A stretch of DNA of 64,000 bases, taken from contig JAEYTO010000007.1 of NCBI GenBank assembly GCA_023433925.1, forward strand, positions 13,077 to 77,076. The letters run 5' to 3'. The position numbers and the translations under genes were made by a program. Source of the stretch: Pseudomonadota bacterium (GTDB taxonomy: Bacteria; Desulfobacterota; Desulfovibrionia; Desulfovibrionales; Desulfovibrionaceae). The notes beneath the pieces were generated by a model that was given only the letters and a program-made list of their open reading frames with translations, was not told the origin of the DNA and did not search any database. Below, one piece after another: positions 16,908 to 25,275 of the stretch (positions are counted from its first letter, which is position 1; the number at the start of each line of letters is the position of its first letter).

Positions 16908-18455
16908 ATGGCCAAGAAGCATCAGACGCTGCACAACGCGCTCTTCAATACCGCGAGCTGGGTCTTCTCCATCGGCATCAACTTCGTCTTCCTGCCGTAC
17001 ATCGTGGCCATGCTGGGCACCGAGGCCTACGGCATATTCGTGCTCATCCTGGCGGTCATCGGCTACTTCGCCATGCTCGAGCTCAACCTGGGCCAGGCCA
17101 TGACCAAGTACGTGGCCGAGTATCACGCCAAGGGCGACCTTTCGCAGGTCAACGACATCATCGGCTCGACCATGCTCCTCTACCTGCTGTTGGGCCTGGC
17201 GGGCGGCGGGATCATCTTCGGCCTGGCCGACGTGCTGGCCAGGGGCTTCCTCAAGGTCCCGCCCGAGCTTCAGGACACGGCCGTGGCCGCCTTCAAGGTC
17301 GGCTCCGTGGGCTTCGTGCTGACCATGCTCGTCACGGCCATGCAGTCCATCCCCTGGGGCCTCAACCGCTACGACGTGAGCAGCAGGGTGACCATGGCCA
17401 TGAACCTGCTGACCACCATGGCCATGGTCGGCCTGCTGGTCATGGGCTTCGGCCTGCTGGAGGTCGTGCTCGTCAACGTGGCCGTGCCCCTGCTTGGCGT
17501 CTTGACCTACGTGGTCGTCTGCCGCGGGCTTCTGCCGGGCATCCGGCTGCGCCCCGTGTTCAGGCCCGGCCCCTTGCGGACCATCCTCCACTTCGGCCTG
17601 TACTCGTCGCTCAGCCGGCTGTCCGGGGTGCTGCGCTTCCAGGCCGACCGCATCCTCACGGGCGCCATCCTGGGCCTGTCCTGGGTGACCTACTACGTGG
17701 TGCCCTTCAACCTCGTGCGCAAGCTCATGACCGTGACCTACCTCGTGGGCTCGGTCATCCTGCCGCTGGTCAGCGGCTTGCAGGGCGCGCAGGACCACAA
17801 GGCCATCGTGGCCCTGTATCTCAAGGCCTCGCGGCTCATCGCCACCATCGCCCTGTGCGTCTGCCTGCCGCTCATGCTCTTCGGCGGCCGCTTCCTGGGC
17901 TTCTGGATGGGCCAGGAGTTCGCGGGCAAGGCCGGGCTGGTCACCGCGCTCATCACCGCCGCGCTCCTGGTGGACGCCTTCACCAACGTCCCGTCCATCG
18001 TGGTGGACGGCCTGGGCCGGCCCAAGATCACCGGCCTGTTCTCCATCGCCACGGCCCTGATCAACCTGGCCCTGGTCTATCCCCTGGGCAAGCTCCTGGG
18101 CGTGAACGGCATCGCCGTGGCCTTCCTGGCCAGCAACCTCATGGTCGGCCCGGTCTTCGTCTGGTACGCCAACAACCGCGTGCTGGGCCATGACCTGCGC
18201 TCCCTGGCCAGGCGCGCCTACCTGCCGCCCCTGGCGGCCGGGGCCATGGCCGCCGTCCTGACGTGGATCTTCCTGGCGCCCCTGGCCACAAGCCTGCTGA
18301 CCCTGCTGGCGGTCATGGCCGCAAACTCGCTGCTCTTCCTGCTGTCGGCCTGCCTCACGGGGGCCATCAGCCGCGAGGAGCTGGCCCAGGCCGCCGAGTA
18401 CGCCCAGCCCATGCTCGCGCGCCTGCGGCCGCGCTTCGGGAGGCAGCAGTCATGA
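16908..18455 (+). CDS. Polysaccharide flippase (Wzx/MATE-like)
   Basis: The 515-residue protein is almost entirely hydrophobic, with 12-14 predicted membrane segments, and matches the polysaccharide biosynthesis/flippase family (FNTASWVFSIGINFVFLPYIVAMLG at the start; LRFQADRILTGAILGLSWVTYYVVP in the middle). It should move lipid-linked repeat units across the inner membrane. The start is 16 bases after the ligase stop, with a weak CGGAAG site. Its 3' end overlaps the next gene by four bases. Confidence 0.88.
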   Translation: MAKKHQTLHNALFNTASWVFSIGINFVFLPYIVAMLGTEAYGIFVLILAVIGYFAMLELNLGQAMTKYVAEYHAKGDLSQVNDIIGSTMLLYLLLGLAGGGIIFGLADVLARGFLKVPPELQDTAVAAFKVGSVGFVLTMLVTAMQSIPWGLNRYDVSSRVTMAMNLLTTMAMVGLLVMGFGLLEVVLVNVAVPLLGVLTYVVVCRGLLPGIRLRPVFRPGPLRTILHFGLYSSLSRLSGVLRFQADRILTGAILGLSWVTYYVVPFNLVRKLMTVTYLVGSVILPLVSGLQGAQDHKAIVALYLKASRLIATIALCVCLPLMLFGGRFLGFWMGQEFAGKAGLVTALITAALLVDAFTNVPSIVVDGLGRPKITGLFSIATALINLALVYPLGKLLGVNGIAVAFLASNLMVGPVFVWYANNRVLGHDLRSLARRAYLPPLAAGAMAAVLTWIFLAPLATSLLTLLAVMAANSLLFLLSACLTGAISREELAQAAEYAQPMLARLRPRFGRQQS

Positions 18456-19846
18456 CCATCGCCTCCGAGCGCACGAGCCGCGCGGCCGCCCCAACCTCTC
18501 GGGCGCCGGCCATCCTCCAGGCCAATGTGTTCGACACGCGCGGCGGCGCGGCGCGCATCGCCTGGTATCTGCACCAAGCCTACCTGGCCGCCGGCCGCGA
18601 GGCCTTCATGGCCGTGGGCGTCAAGTTCAGCGACGACCCGCACGTCCTGGCCCTGCCCAACAACGCGCGGCGCGGACTCTGGGCCGGGCCGCTGCGCGGC
18701 CTGGAGCACGAGCTCATCCTGCGTGGCGTGCGGCTCCTGCCCGGCCTGGCGCGCAGCCTGTCCTACCTGGCCGAACCGGGCCGGCTCCTGGACAAGCGCG
18801 CGGGCCGCGAGGACTTCGCCTACCCGGCCACGCGCGAGGTGCTCGAACTCGCGCCGGCCAGGCCCGGCATCCTGCACGCCCACGCGCTGCACAGCGGCTG
18901 GTTCGACCTGCGCGAGCTGCCGCGCCTGAGCCGGGAGCTGCCCACGGTCGTGACCATGCACGACGAATGGCTGGCCACGGGCCACTGCGCCTATGCCGGC
19001 GACTGCGGGCGCTACCTCTCGGGCTGCGGGAGCTGCCCGGACCTGTCGGCCTATCCGCCCGTGCGGCGCGACGCCACGGCCTTCAACTGGCAACGCAAGC
19101 GCGACATCCTGGCCCGCTGCCGGCTGCACGTGGCCACGCCGAGCCGCTGGCTCCTGGACAGGCTGCTGGCGGCCTTCCCCGAGTGGGAGCCCACGGCGCG
19201 GGTGGTGCGCAACGGCGTGGACCTGGGCGTGTTCCGGCCGGACGACCGCCTGGCGGACAGGGCCGTGCTGGGCATCGCTCCCGAGGAGCGCGTGGTGCTC
19301 TACATGGCCCACGGCGGCCGGGACAACGCACGCAAGGGCTTCGACACGGCCCGGCAGGCCTTCCTGCGGGCCGCGGCGCGCTCGGACGCGCCCATGCTCA
19401 TGCTCTGCCTGGGCGGGAGCGACCCGGAGGAAGGCGGCGGGAACTGGCGCATCCGCTCCACGGGCTTCGTGGCGGGCATGGACCTGGTGGCGCGCCATTA
19501 CCGGGCCGCGGACGTCTTCCTCCACTCGGCGGCGCAGGACAACTACCCGAACACGGTGCTCGAAGCCCAGGCCTGCGGCACGCCGGTGGTGGCCATGGCC
19601 GTGGGCGGCGTGCCCGAGCAGGTGCTCGACGGCCAGACCGGCCACCTCGTCCCGGCCGGCGATGCCGAGGCCATGGCCGACATCCTGGCCGGGCTGCTGG
19701 ACAACCCGCGCGGGCGCGAGGCCATGGGCTGGCGCGCGGCGGCCGTGGCGCGCGACCGCCATGGCGTGCAGCGCATGGCCGGGGAATACCTCGACTGGTA
19801 CGCCGAGCTGGCGGCCCGAGCCGCGCACGAAACGGAGAACGCATGA
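18452..19846 (+). CDS. Family 4 glycosyltransferase
   Basis: The 464-residue GT-B protein shows the family 4 acceptor-side start (VFDTRGGAARIAWYLHQAYLAAG) and donor-side motif (DVFLHSAAQDNYPNTVLEAQACGTPVVAMAVGGVPEQVLDGQTG), including the E-x7-E region. It acts in the cytoplasm on the lipid-linked glycan. A Cys-rich insert (CAYAGDCGRYLSGCGSCPD) near 190-205 is also seen in some WcaC/WcaL-like enzymes. ATG 18452 overlaps the flippase stop by four bases and its own stop overlaps the next start by four, which places it firmly in the operon. Confidence 0.87.
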   Translation: MTIASERTSRAAAPTSRAPAILQANVFDTRGGAARIAWYLHQAYLAAGREAFMAVGVKFSDDPHVLALPNNARRGLWAGPLRGLEHELILRGVRLLPGLARSLSYLAEPGRLLDKRAGREDFAYPATREVLELAPARPGILHAHALHSGWFDLRELPRLSRELPTVVTMHDEWLATGHCAYAGDCGRYLSGCGSCPDLSAYPPVRRDATAFNWQRKRDILARCRLHVATPSRWLLDRLLAAFPEWEPTARVVRNGVDLGVFRPDDRLADRAVLGIAPEERVVLYMAHGGRDNARKGFDTARQAFLRAAARSDAPMLMLCLGGSDPEEGGGNWRIRSTGFVAGMDLVARHYRAADVFLHSAAQDNYPNTVLEAQACGTPVVAMAVGGVPEQVLDGQTGHLVPAGDAEAMADILAGLLDNPRGREAMGWRAAAVARDRHGVQRMAGEYLDWYAELAARAAHETENA

Positions 19847-20736
19847 GCCAGACCCGCACGGTCTTCTCCATCGTCACGCCCTCCTTCAACCAGGCGGCCT
19901 TCCTGCCCAGGACCATCGAGAGCGTTTTGACCCAGGAGGGCGACTTCGAGATCGAGCACGTGGTCAAGGACGGCGGCTCCACCGACGGCTCCGTGGAGGT
20001 GCTGGAGCGCTACCGGCGCATGGTCGAGTCCGGCGGGCTGCCCTGCCGCTGCCGGGGCGTGTCCTTCCGCTACACGTCCGGCCCGGACGGCGGCCAGTAC
20101 GCGGCCATCAACGCGGGCTTCGCCGAGACCTCGGGCAACGTCATGGCCTGGCTCAACAGCGACGACATGTACCTGCCGGGCGCGCTGGCCACCGTGGCCA
20201 AGGTCTTCGGGCAGTTCCCCGAGGTGTCCTGGATCACCTCCAACCAGACCAAGGTCAACGGCCAGGGCATGATCGTCGAGCTGGACATCGTCGGCCCGTT
20301 CCCGCGCGACATGGTGCGCCGGGGCCTGTTCAACGGCCGTGACGGCAAGTTCATCCAGCAGGAGTCCACCTTCTGGCGGCGCTCCCTGTGGGACAAGGCC
20401 GGCGGGCTCGACGCGCGCTACGACTACGCGGCGGACTTCGACCTGTGGACCCGCTTCGCGGACCATGCCGAACTCGTGCTCGTGGACACGCTGCTCGGCG
20501 CGTTCCGTCGGCACGGGGCCCAGAAGACGGCGGCCTTCGAGCGCTACGAGCGCGAGATGGCCGGCCTCATGACCCGCGGGCCGGTGGACAGGGCGCGCAT
20601 GTTCGCCATGCGCGGGCTGTCCCGCGTTCGCGGCCTGGATCGCGTGAGCCTGTGCGGCCTGTCGGCCCCGGCCGTGACCTACTGCCGGGAGACGGACACG
20701 TGGCGCATGCGCAGGCTGAGGGGCGCGCGGCGCTAG
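19843..20736 (+). CDS. Family 2 glycosyltransferase
   Basis: The 297-residue GT-A protein has the opening FSIVTPSFNQAAFLPRTIESVL, KDGGSTDGS, and the metal motif in AWLNSDDMYLPGA. It resembles WcaA-like enzymes of colanic-acid-type loci. It overlaps the family 4 gene by four bases. The 191 bases that follow hold no supported gene. Confidence 0.86.
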   Translation: MSQTRTVFSIVTPSFNQAAFLPRTIESVLTQEGDFEIEHVVKDGGSTDGSVEVLERYRRMVESGGLPCRCRGVSFRYTSGPDGGQYAAINAGFAETSGNVMAWLNSDDMYLPGALATVAKVFGQFPEVSWITSNQTKVNGQGMIVELDIVGPFPRDMVRRGLFNGRDGKFIQQESTFWRRSLWDKAGGLDARYDYAADFDLWTRFADHAELVLVDTLLGAFRRHGAQKTAAFERYEREMAGLMTRGPVDRARMFAMRGLSRVRGLDRVSLCGLSAPAVTYCRETDTWRMRRLRGARR

Positions 20737-20927
20737 CGTGGCGTCGCGCGGCATGCGCATGGGGCGGTCAACGAGGGTCGCGGTGCTGGCCAAGCAGGCC
20801 TCTTTTCCGCATTATGCTCAAGGGGCTACGGCGATGACCGGGTTCGAGCAAGGCGACGCCCTGCTCATGGCGCCATGCAGGCCAACAGCAACCACGGCGG
20901 CGCAGCCGCCGGAAACGGAGAAAGTGC

Positions 20928-21701
20928 ATGTCCGGGAAGCAGCGCGGGGCCGGTCCCCGGCCCGATCCGCTCTTCAGCATCGTGACAGTGGTGCGCAACG
21001 GGGCCGAGACCCTGGAGCGCACCATCCATTCCGTGGCCGCGCAGGATTTCGGCGGCCACGAGTACATCGTGCTCGACGGCGCGTCCACGGACGGGACCCG
21101 CGAGATCATCGAGCGCAACGCCGGGCGCATCAGCCTGTGGCGCAGCGAGCCGGACCGGGGCGTGTACGACGCCATGAACAAGGCCCTGCCCCTGTGCAAG
21201 GGGGCGTACATCCTTTTTCTCAACTGCGGGGACTACCTCTCCGAGCCGGACATCCTCTCGCGCATGGCCAAGGAGGTCGCGGCCACGGACGCGGACATCG
21301 TGTACGGCAACGTGTATGAAAACTGGAAGGCCGAGGAGCGCATCGACAGGCCGAACTTCCGCGAGAAGGGGGACCTGCTCTACAGGACCATCTGCCACCA
21401 GGCCATGTTCGCCTCGCGCCATGCCTATGAGGTCGTGGGCGGCTTCGACATGCGCTACGCCATCTGCGCGGATCGCGAGTGGCTTCTGCGCGCGGTGTTC
21501 GAACACGGGCTTGCGCTGCACCATGCCGAAGTGCCCGTGTGCGTCTTCGACAACCAGAGCGGCCTCAGCTCGGCCCCGCGCTTCCGCAACCTGAAGCGCC
21601 GGGAGAACTGGCTGCTCAACGCCCGCTACTTCCCGCTGCGCTCGGTGGGCCTTTTTCTGCGCAGGGCCGCTGGCAAGCTGAGCCTCGTCGCAAGCTACTG
21701 A
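20928..21701 (+). CDS. Family 2 glycosyltransferase
   Basis: The 257-residue GT-A protein has FSIVTVVRNGAETLERTIHSVAAQ, VLDGASTDGTREII and FLNCGDYL in place of the usual DxD-type motif, as in WcaE-like enzymes. It resembles the neighbouring family 2 enzyme in plan but not closely in sequence. GGAGAAA precedes ATG 20928. It is the last gene of the cluster; a perfect palindromic terminator follows 20 bases later. Confidence 0.85.
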   Translation: MSGKQRGAGPRPDPLFSIVTVVRNGAETLERTIHSVAAQDFGGHEYIVLDGASTDGTREIIERNAGRISLWRSEPDRGVYDAMNKALPLCKGAYILFLNCGDYLSEPDILSRMAKEVAATDADIVYGNVYENWKAEERIDRPNFREKGDLLYRTICHQAMFASRHAYEVVGGFDMRYAICADREWLLRAVFEHGLALHHAEVPVCVFDNQSGLSSAPRFRNLKRRENWLLNARYFPLRSVGLFLRRAAGKLSLVASY

Positions 21702-21720
21702 GGCAGGCGCGGGGGAACCA

Positions 21721-21760
21721 CAAGAAAGGCGGCGGGCTTATAAGCCCGCCGCCTTTCTTG
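21721..21760. terminator. Bidirectional intrinsic terminator (perfect 40-base palindrome)
   Basis: Positions 21721-21740 are exactly complementary to 21741-21760 (CAAGAAAGGCGGCGGGCTTA and its reverse complement). The A/T-rich flanks let it act in both directions, ending the exopolysaccharide operon on the plus strand and the methyltransferase gene on the minus strand. The GC core resembles the terminator of the beta-helix gene at 22933-22956. Confidence 0.85.
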
Positions 21761-21792
21761 TCGATGAGATCGCACTTTCCGCCGCTGGGCTT
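21757..21792 (-). pseudogene. Fragment duplicating the 3' part of the beta-helix gene
   Basis: These 36 bases match 23105-23140 inside the beta-helix gene at 33 positions. On the minus strand both read Lys-Pro-Ser-Gly-x-Lys-Cys-x-Leu-Ile-Asp-Lys. The fragment sits between the methyltransferase stop and the palindromic terminator, whose GC core also resembles the one following the beta-helix gene. It looks like the remains of a second beta-helix gene lost by deletion. Confidence 0.6.
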
Positions 21793-21794
21793 AA

Positions 21795-22505
21795 TTAGGC
21801 TTGAGCAGCCCGACGCACGGCGATGAAGGACTTGGGCAACCCCACGATACGCTCGGTAATGATAACGGCATCGGGAAAGAGCGCCTGCATCATCCGCCTG
21901 GACAATAGACGAGCATGCTGCACGGAGTACATGGCCTCCAGGTCGGACTCGGCTCTGGAAACATGGCCCATCCCGAATTTCCGGATCAGGAGGAGTCGTG
22001 CCGGCTCGGGAAGCCAATGGATGAACGGGACCATGAAGTGCGGCTCCAGCGGAAACCAGAAATTGGGAGTCTGTACAAAATAGCTGCGCCCCACGCGCCT
22101 GATCTCCCTGGCAAACCGCTCCATGCGCTCCCAGTCGCCCACGTGCTCCAGTACGGAGTTGGAGTGCACGATGTGGAATTCGCCATCAGCGAAACGCGAC
22201 AGGTCGCAGCCATCCCCTTCCAGATGGCTGAACACCGCATTATTCCTGGCTGTTATTGCCATAGCCCCCGGCACGTTCAGCAGGTGGATGTGCAACCTGG
22301 TTTCGCCCAGACGCTCCCAGTCAAGGATATTCCAGTACTCCCTGGTTCCTCCAACATCAAGAATACGCACCAGCCCATTGCCCGCCGAATGCTGGCGAAT
22401 CAAGTCATAAAAGCTTTCGAAGCGCCGCTGCCTGAATCTGCAGCCAAGCTCGTCTCGGGCATTGAAGTCGTTAGTCACTCTGGCAAGCATTTTACCGATA
22501 TGCAT
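21795..22505 (-). CDS. SAM-dependent methyltransferase, class I (low G+C)
   Basis: The 236-residue product has the SAM-binding motif ILDVGGTREYWNIL near residue 42 and the later HIVHSNSVLEHVGDWERM motif, typical of Methyltransf_11-type small-molecule or sugar methyltransferases. I start at ATG 22505, after AAGGGGAT; a longer frame to 22700 adds residues without domain character. The gene is visibly lower in G+C than all its neighbours, with many A/T-ending codons, which suggests recent transfer into the polysaccharide locus. The acceptor is unknown; glycan methylation fits the setting. Confidence 0.8.
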   Translation of the reverse strand: MHIGKMLARVTNDFNARDELGCRFRQRRFESFYDLIRQHSAGNGLVRILDVGGTREYWNILDWERLGETRLHIHLLNVPGAMAITARNNAVFSHLEGDGCDLSRFADGEFHIVHSNSVLEHVGDWERMERFAREIRRVGRSYFVQTPNFWFPLEPHFMVPFIHWLPEPARLLLIRKFGMGHVSRAESDLEAMYSVQHARLLSRRMMQALFPDAVIITERIVGLPKSFIAVRRAAQA

Positions 22506-22932
22506 GCTGATCCCCTTCGGAACATGAACGACGAGTCCACACGCTCTCCCCCGCGAGATGCTTCGCCCGGCAGTCAGGCTTTTATTTATTTGGGAAAAAA
22601 GGCGTTTAGTACATGATACTATTCTGGCGACATGTATAATCGTATCCCCAGCGAGCGTAAGATGAGCCCATGAAAGCAGGCGAAAAAGGTTGCAAGACAA
22701 CGGCTCTCCTTCTCCGCTTGCGGAGGCTCATGGCAATGTGACCAAGGCCTGCGAGCAAAGAGGCGCGCACGGAAGCCGTTTCCAGGAGTGTCGCAGTTGC
22801 GCAGCCCCCTCACGCCGGGCACCTCGCGCGGATCAGTCGGTGACAGACGTTATCCTCTTACCCGGCTTCATCCGGCTTCAGGCGACGTTGTGAACCGCTT
22901 GCGGGGAAGCGCGGGAACGCATGAACGGAAAA
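22506..22932. other. Intergenic stretch without a supported gene
   Basis: This 427-base region lies between the start of the methyltransferase gene and the end of the beta-helix gene. It is A/T-richer near 22560-22640, where the methyltransferase promoter probably lies. I see no gene with a ribosome site and domain character. Confidence 0.5.
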
Positions 22933-22956
22933 GGCGGCGGGCCAGAGCCCGCCGCC
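22933..22956 (-). terminator. Intrinsic terminator of the beta-helix operon
   Basis: GGCGGCGGGC (22933-22942) pairs perfectly with GCCCGCCGCC (22947-22956) around a four-base loop. On the minus strand the stem is followed by TTTT, as expected for a terminator of the beta-helix gene, which ends 37 bases upstream. Confidence 0.8.
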
Positions 22957-22993
22957 TCCTTGGTGCGTTCTGTTTCAGTCCGGTCGAGCCGCG

Positions 22994-24637
22994 CTACTGG
23001 GTGACCTTGATCACGCGCATGTTGCTCGGCGGGGCCACGACCGTGTACTCGTAGGCGCCCAGATCCGGAGCCGCGCCGCTGTACGGCAGGCCGACGTTCG
23101 TGCCCTTGTCGATGAGATTGCACTTTGCGCCGCTCGGCTTGTAGAACGGGTAGGGGCGGTTGCCGCTGTAGGCGAACTGGGGCTGGGCGGAGAAGTTGCC
23201 GCTCACGTTGGAGAAGGCTCCGGAGCCGTAGTCCCTGTTGGCCGCGCCGACGTTGTGCAGCATGTTATGCGTGACCTGAATGCCGCTCACGCTGTGGTTG
23301 GCGTTGACGAGCACCGCGTTGGCCGCGCCCATGAAGATGTTGTTGCGCACGGTGATCTGATCCACGTCGCCCGCGCCGTCCTCGATGTAGATGCCCTGGC
23401 TCTTGCCACCATTACATCCGTCGATCACGTTGTTGTAGATGTGGATGTTGTCGCCGTCGAAGAGCTGCGCATAGGTGTCCGTGGTGCTGATGAGGATGCC
23501 GTCGCTGCGCATGTTGCGGAACACGTTGTTGCGCACGTGGAAGTTCCTGTTGATGCCGTAGCCCCAGATGCCCAGGCCGTGGGCGTAGGTCATGTTCGAG
23601 CCGGTGTTCTCGACGTAGTTGCCCTCGACGAGCACGTTCTCCACGTGGAAGCAGGCCTCGATGGCCGCGCGCACGCCGGCGCTGCCCACGCCCACGGGCA
23701 CGTTGCTGGAGAAGGTGTTGCGGACGATCTGCCAGGACCAGGGCGTCTTGGGGCCGTTGGGGTTCTTGATGATGGAGAACCAGCCGTTGGTCTTGTTGTC
23801 GCGGAACTTGGTGTTGTTCTGCACCATCCAGACCTCGACGGCGATGACCTGCCAGGAGATGGTCTGGGTGTAGAGCTCGTTGTGGTGGAAGTCCACGTTG
23901 TCCCACCACAGGGCCGGGTTGCCCACGGCGCTCTTGAGGATGCCGTTGTTGTTGATGACGTTGTAGCTGATCTCCGAATCCTTGATGGTGCTCGCGGTGA
24001 GCTTGCAGTTGGTCAGGTTGTTGTTGGTGATGACCACGCCGCGCGCCCACTCGTTGTCACCCGGCTGGGTGCTCGTGCGCGCGTCGTCGTCGCAGTAGTT
24101 GGCCGAGTTGGCCGGACGCCTGCCGCCGCAGGAGCTGTTCCAGGCAAAGGGCTTGCCCGAGACCGTGATGGCCAGATTGAAGCTCTCGAAGCTGTTGCCG
24201 GTGATGCGCTGTAAGCTGCGGCCCACGGAGGAGATGGCCGTGTTGCCGCCGTTGCCGATGAAGCGCAGGCCCGAGATCGTGTTGCTGCCGTCGATGACAG
24301 GCGTGCCGTTGTTCTCGGTCCTGATGTAGGTGCCGGCCGAGGTCCTGACGGTGGTCTTATCCCTGCCCGCGCCCTTGATGGACACGCCCGGGGCGAGCAC
24401 CACGGTGGTGTTGTCGGTGTAGTCGCCGGCCAGGACGTTGATCACGTCGCCGCGAGCCTTGGCCATGGAGGCCGCGCGCGAGATGCTCTTCCAGGGAGAC
24501 GAGCTCGATCCGTTGTTCCCGTCGTTGCCGGACGGAGACACGTAGTAGTTGGCGGCCATGGCGGCCGTGCCGGCGAGCACCATGGCCAGGCAGGCCAGGA
24601 GCGTGATGAGTCGATGCTTGAGTCTGGGCATATGCAT
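22994..24637 (-). CDS. Secreted right-handed parallel beta-helix protein
   Basis: The 547-residue product has a signal peptide (RLITLLACLAMVLAGTAAMA, cleavage near residue 28). The family-typical start NYYVSPSGNDGNNGSSSSPW leads into SISRAASMAKARGDVINVLAGDY, followed by many Asn-rich beta-helix coils (VITNNNLTNCK, VRNNVFRNMRSDGI, IHIYNNVIDGCNGG, VRNNIFMGAANAVL). Such folds are common in polysaccharide lyases, epimerases and adhesins; no catalytic residues can be assigned. I choose ATG 24637, six bases after AAGGAGGG. It is the second gene of an operon behind a c-di-GMP riboswitch, beside an exopolysaccharide cluster, so a matrix-modifying or matrix-binding role is likely. Confidence 0.87.
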   Translation of the reverse strand: MHMPRLKHRLITLLACLAMVLAGTAAMAANYYVSPSGNDGNNGSSSSPWKSISRAASMAKARGDVINVLAGDYTDNTTVVLAPGVSIKGAGRDKTTVRTSAGTYIRTENNGTPVIDGSNTISGLRFIGNGGNTAISSVGRSLQRITGNSFESFNLAITVSGKPFAWNSSCGGRRPANSANYCDDDARTSTQPGDNEWARGVVITNNNLTNCKLTASTIKDSEISYNVINNNGILKSAVGNPALWWDNVDFHHNELYTQTISWQVIAVEVWMVQNNTKFRDNKTNGWFSIIKNPNGPKTPWSWQIVRNTFSSNVPVGVGSAGVRAAIEACFHVENVLVEGNYVENTGSNMTYAHGLGIWGYGINRNFHVRNNVFRNMRSDGILISTTDTYAQLFDGDNIHIYNNVIDGCNGGKSQGIYIEDGAGDVDQITVRNNIFMGAANAVLVNANHSVSGIQVTHNMLHNVGAANRDYGSGAFSNVSGNFSAQPQFAYSGNRPYPFYKPSGAKCNLIDKGTNVGLPYSGAAPDLGAYEYTVVAPPSNMRVIKVTQ

Positions 24638-24717
24638 ATGAATCCCTCCTTGGGTCCGGGATGCCAAGTGTTTTCTCGTCTTGTGGGTTTAAGCGCTGAT
24701 GCCTTGCGGGCGGGCGG

Positions 24718-25113
24718 TTAGAACAGGATGAGCATCCTGGAGGATGCGCCTCCGGTGTTTGCCTTGTTCTGGCCCACGGTGAAGGCGATCTCCTTGGACG
24801 GTTCGCTGGTGAAGCCGTAGGAGTCGTAGGCCACGGCGCAGAAGTAGTAGGTCTTGCCGGGCTCCAGGTCCGAGACGGTCACGCGCTGGGCCTTGCCCAC
24901 GTCCATGTTCTGGTCGTACTGGCCGCTGCGCGTGCCGAAGTGCACGATGTAGCCGGCGACATTCTCCTCGGGGCTGGCGTTCCAGCGCAGGGTGAGCTGG
25001 GCGGCCTGGGCCGCGGTGCCGGCGAGGAGCAGGACAATGGCCAGCATGAACGCGGCCGCGAGCCTGCGGAACCTGGAATCAAGGATGTGCTGTTGCCGTG
25101 AAAGCGTTTTCAT
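24718..25113 (-). CDS. Secreted single fibronectin type III domain protein
   Basis: The 131-residue product has a signal peptide (RLAAAFMLAIVLLLAGTAAQA) and one Fn3 domain (LTLRWNASPEENVAGYIVHFGTRSG ... VSDLEPGKTYYFCAVAYDSYGFTSEPSKEIAF). AGGAGGA precedes ATG 25113. It is the first gene after the c-di-GMP riboswitch, 81 bases upstream of the beta-helix start. A carbohydrate-binding or matrix-scaffold role is inferred from the fold and setting; no catalytic part is visible. Confidence 0.85.
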   Translation of the reverse strand: MKTLSRQQHILDSRFRRLAAAFMLAIVLLLAGTAAQAAQLTLRWNASPEENVAGYIVHFGTRSGQYDQNMDVGKAQRVTVSDLEPGKTYYFCAVAYDSYGFTSEPSKEIAFTVGQNKANTGGASSRMLILF

Positions 25114-25171
25114 GTGCGAGTCCTCCTGGCAACATCACTTCAGGAAAGGGACGGGAAGCAAAAACAAGCCT

Positions 25172-25268
25172 GCTTCATCTCGGCAGTCTCACGGCCATAT
25201 CCTCTTGGCGAGGACTTAGGCTGAAGACTTTGCGTCCCACTCTTTGAAGTGGTTTGCCTTTAACGAGT
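25172..25268 (-). promoter_or_regulatory. Cyclic-di-GMP-I (GEMM-I) riboswitch
   Basis: Read on the minus strand, this stretch carries the GEMM core in order: AAGGCAAACC, a stem-loop CCACT...AGTGG, GGGACGCAAAG, GCCTAA, a TCCTC/GAGGA hairpin, then ATGGCCGTGAGACTGCCGA. This agrees with the known aptamer consensus. The position corresponding to G20 of the Vibrio Vc2 aptamer is G, which points to c-di-GMP rather than the A20 form that reads cyclic AMP-GMP. The first-hairpin loop is a variant (CAAA, not a standard GNRA). It ends about 60 bases before the Fn3 gene. The expression platform could not be resolved. Confidence 0.9.
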
Positions 25269-25275
25269 GTTTGAA

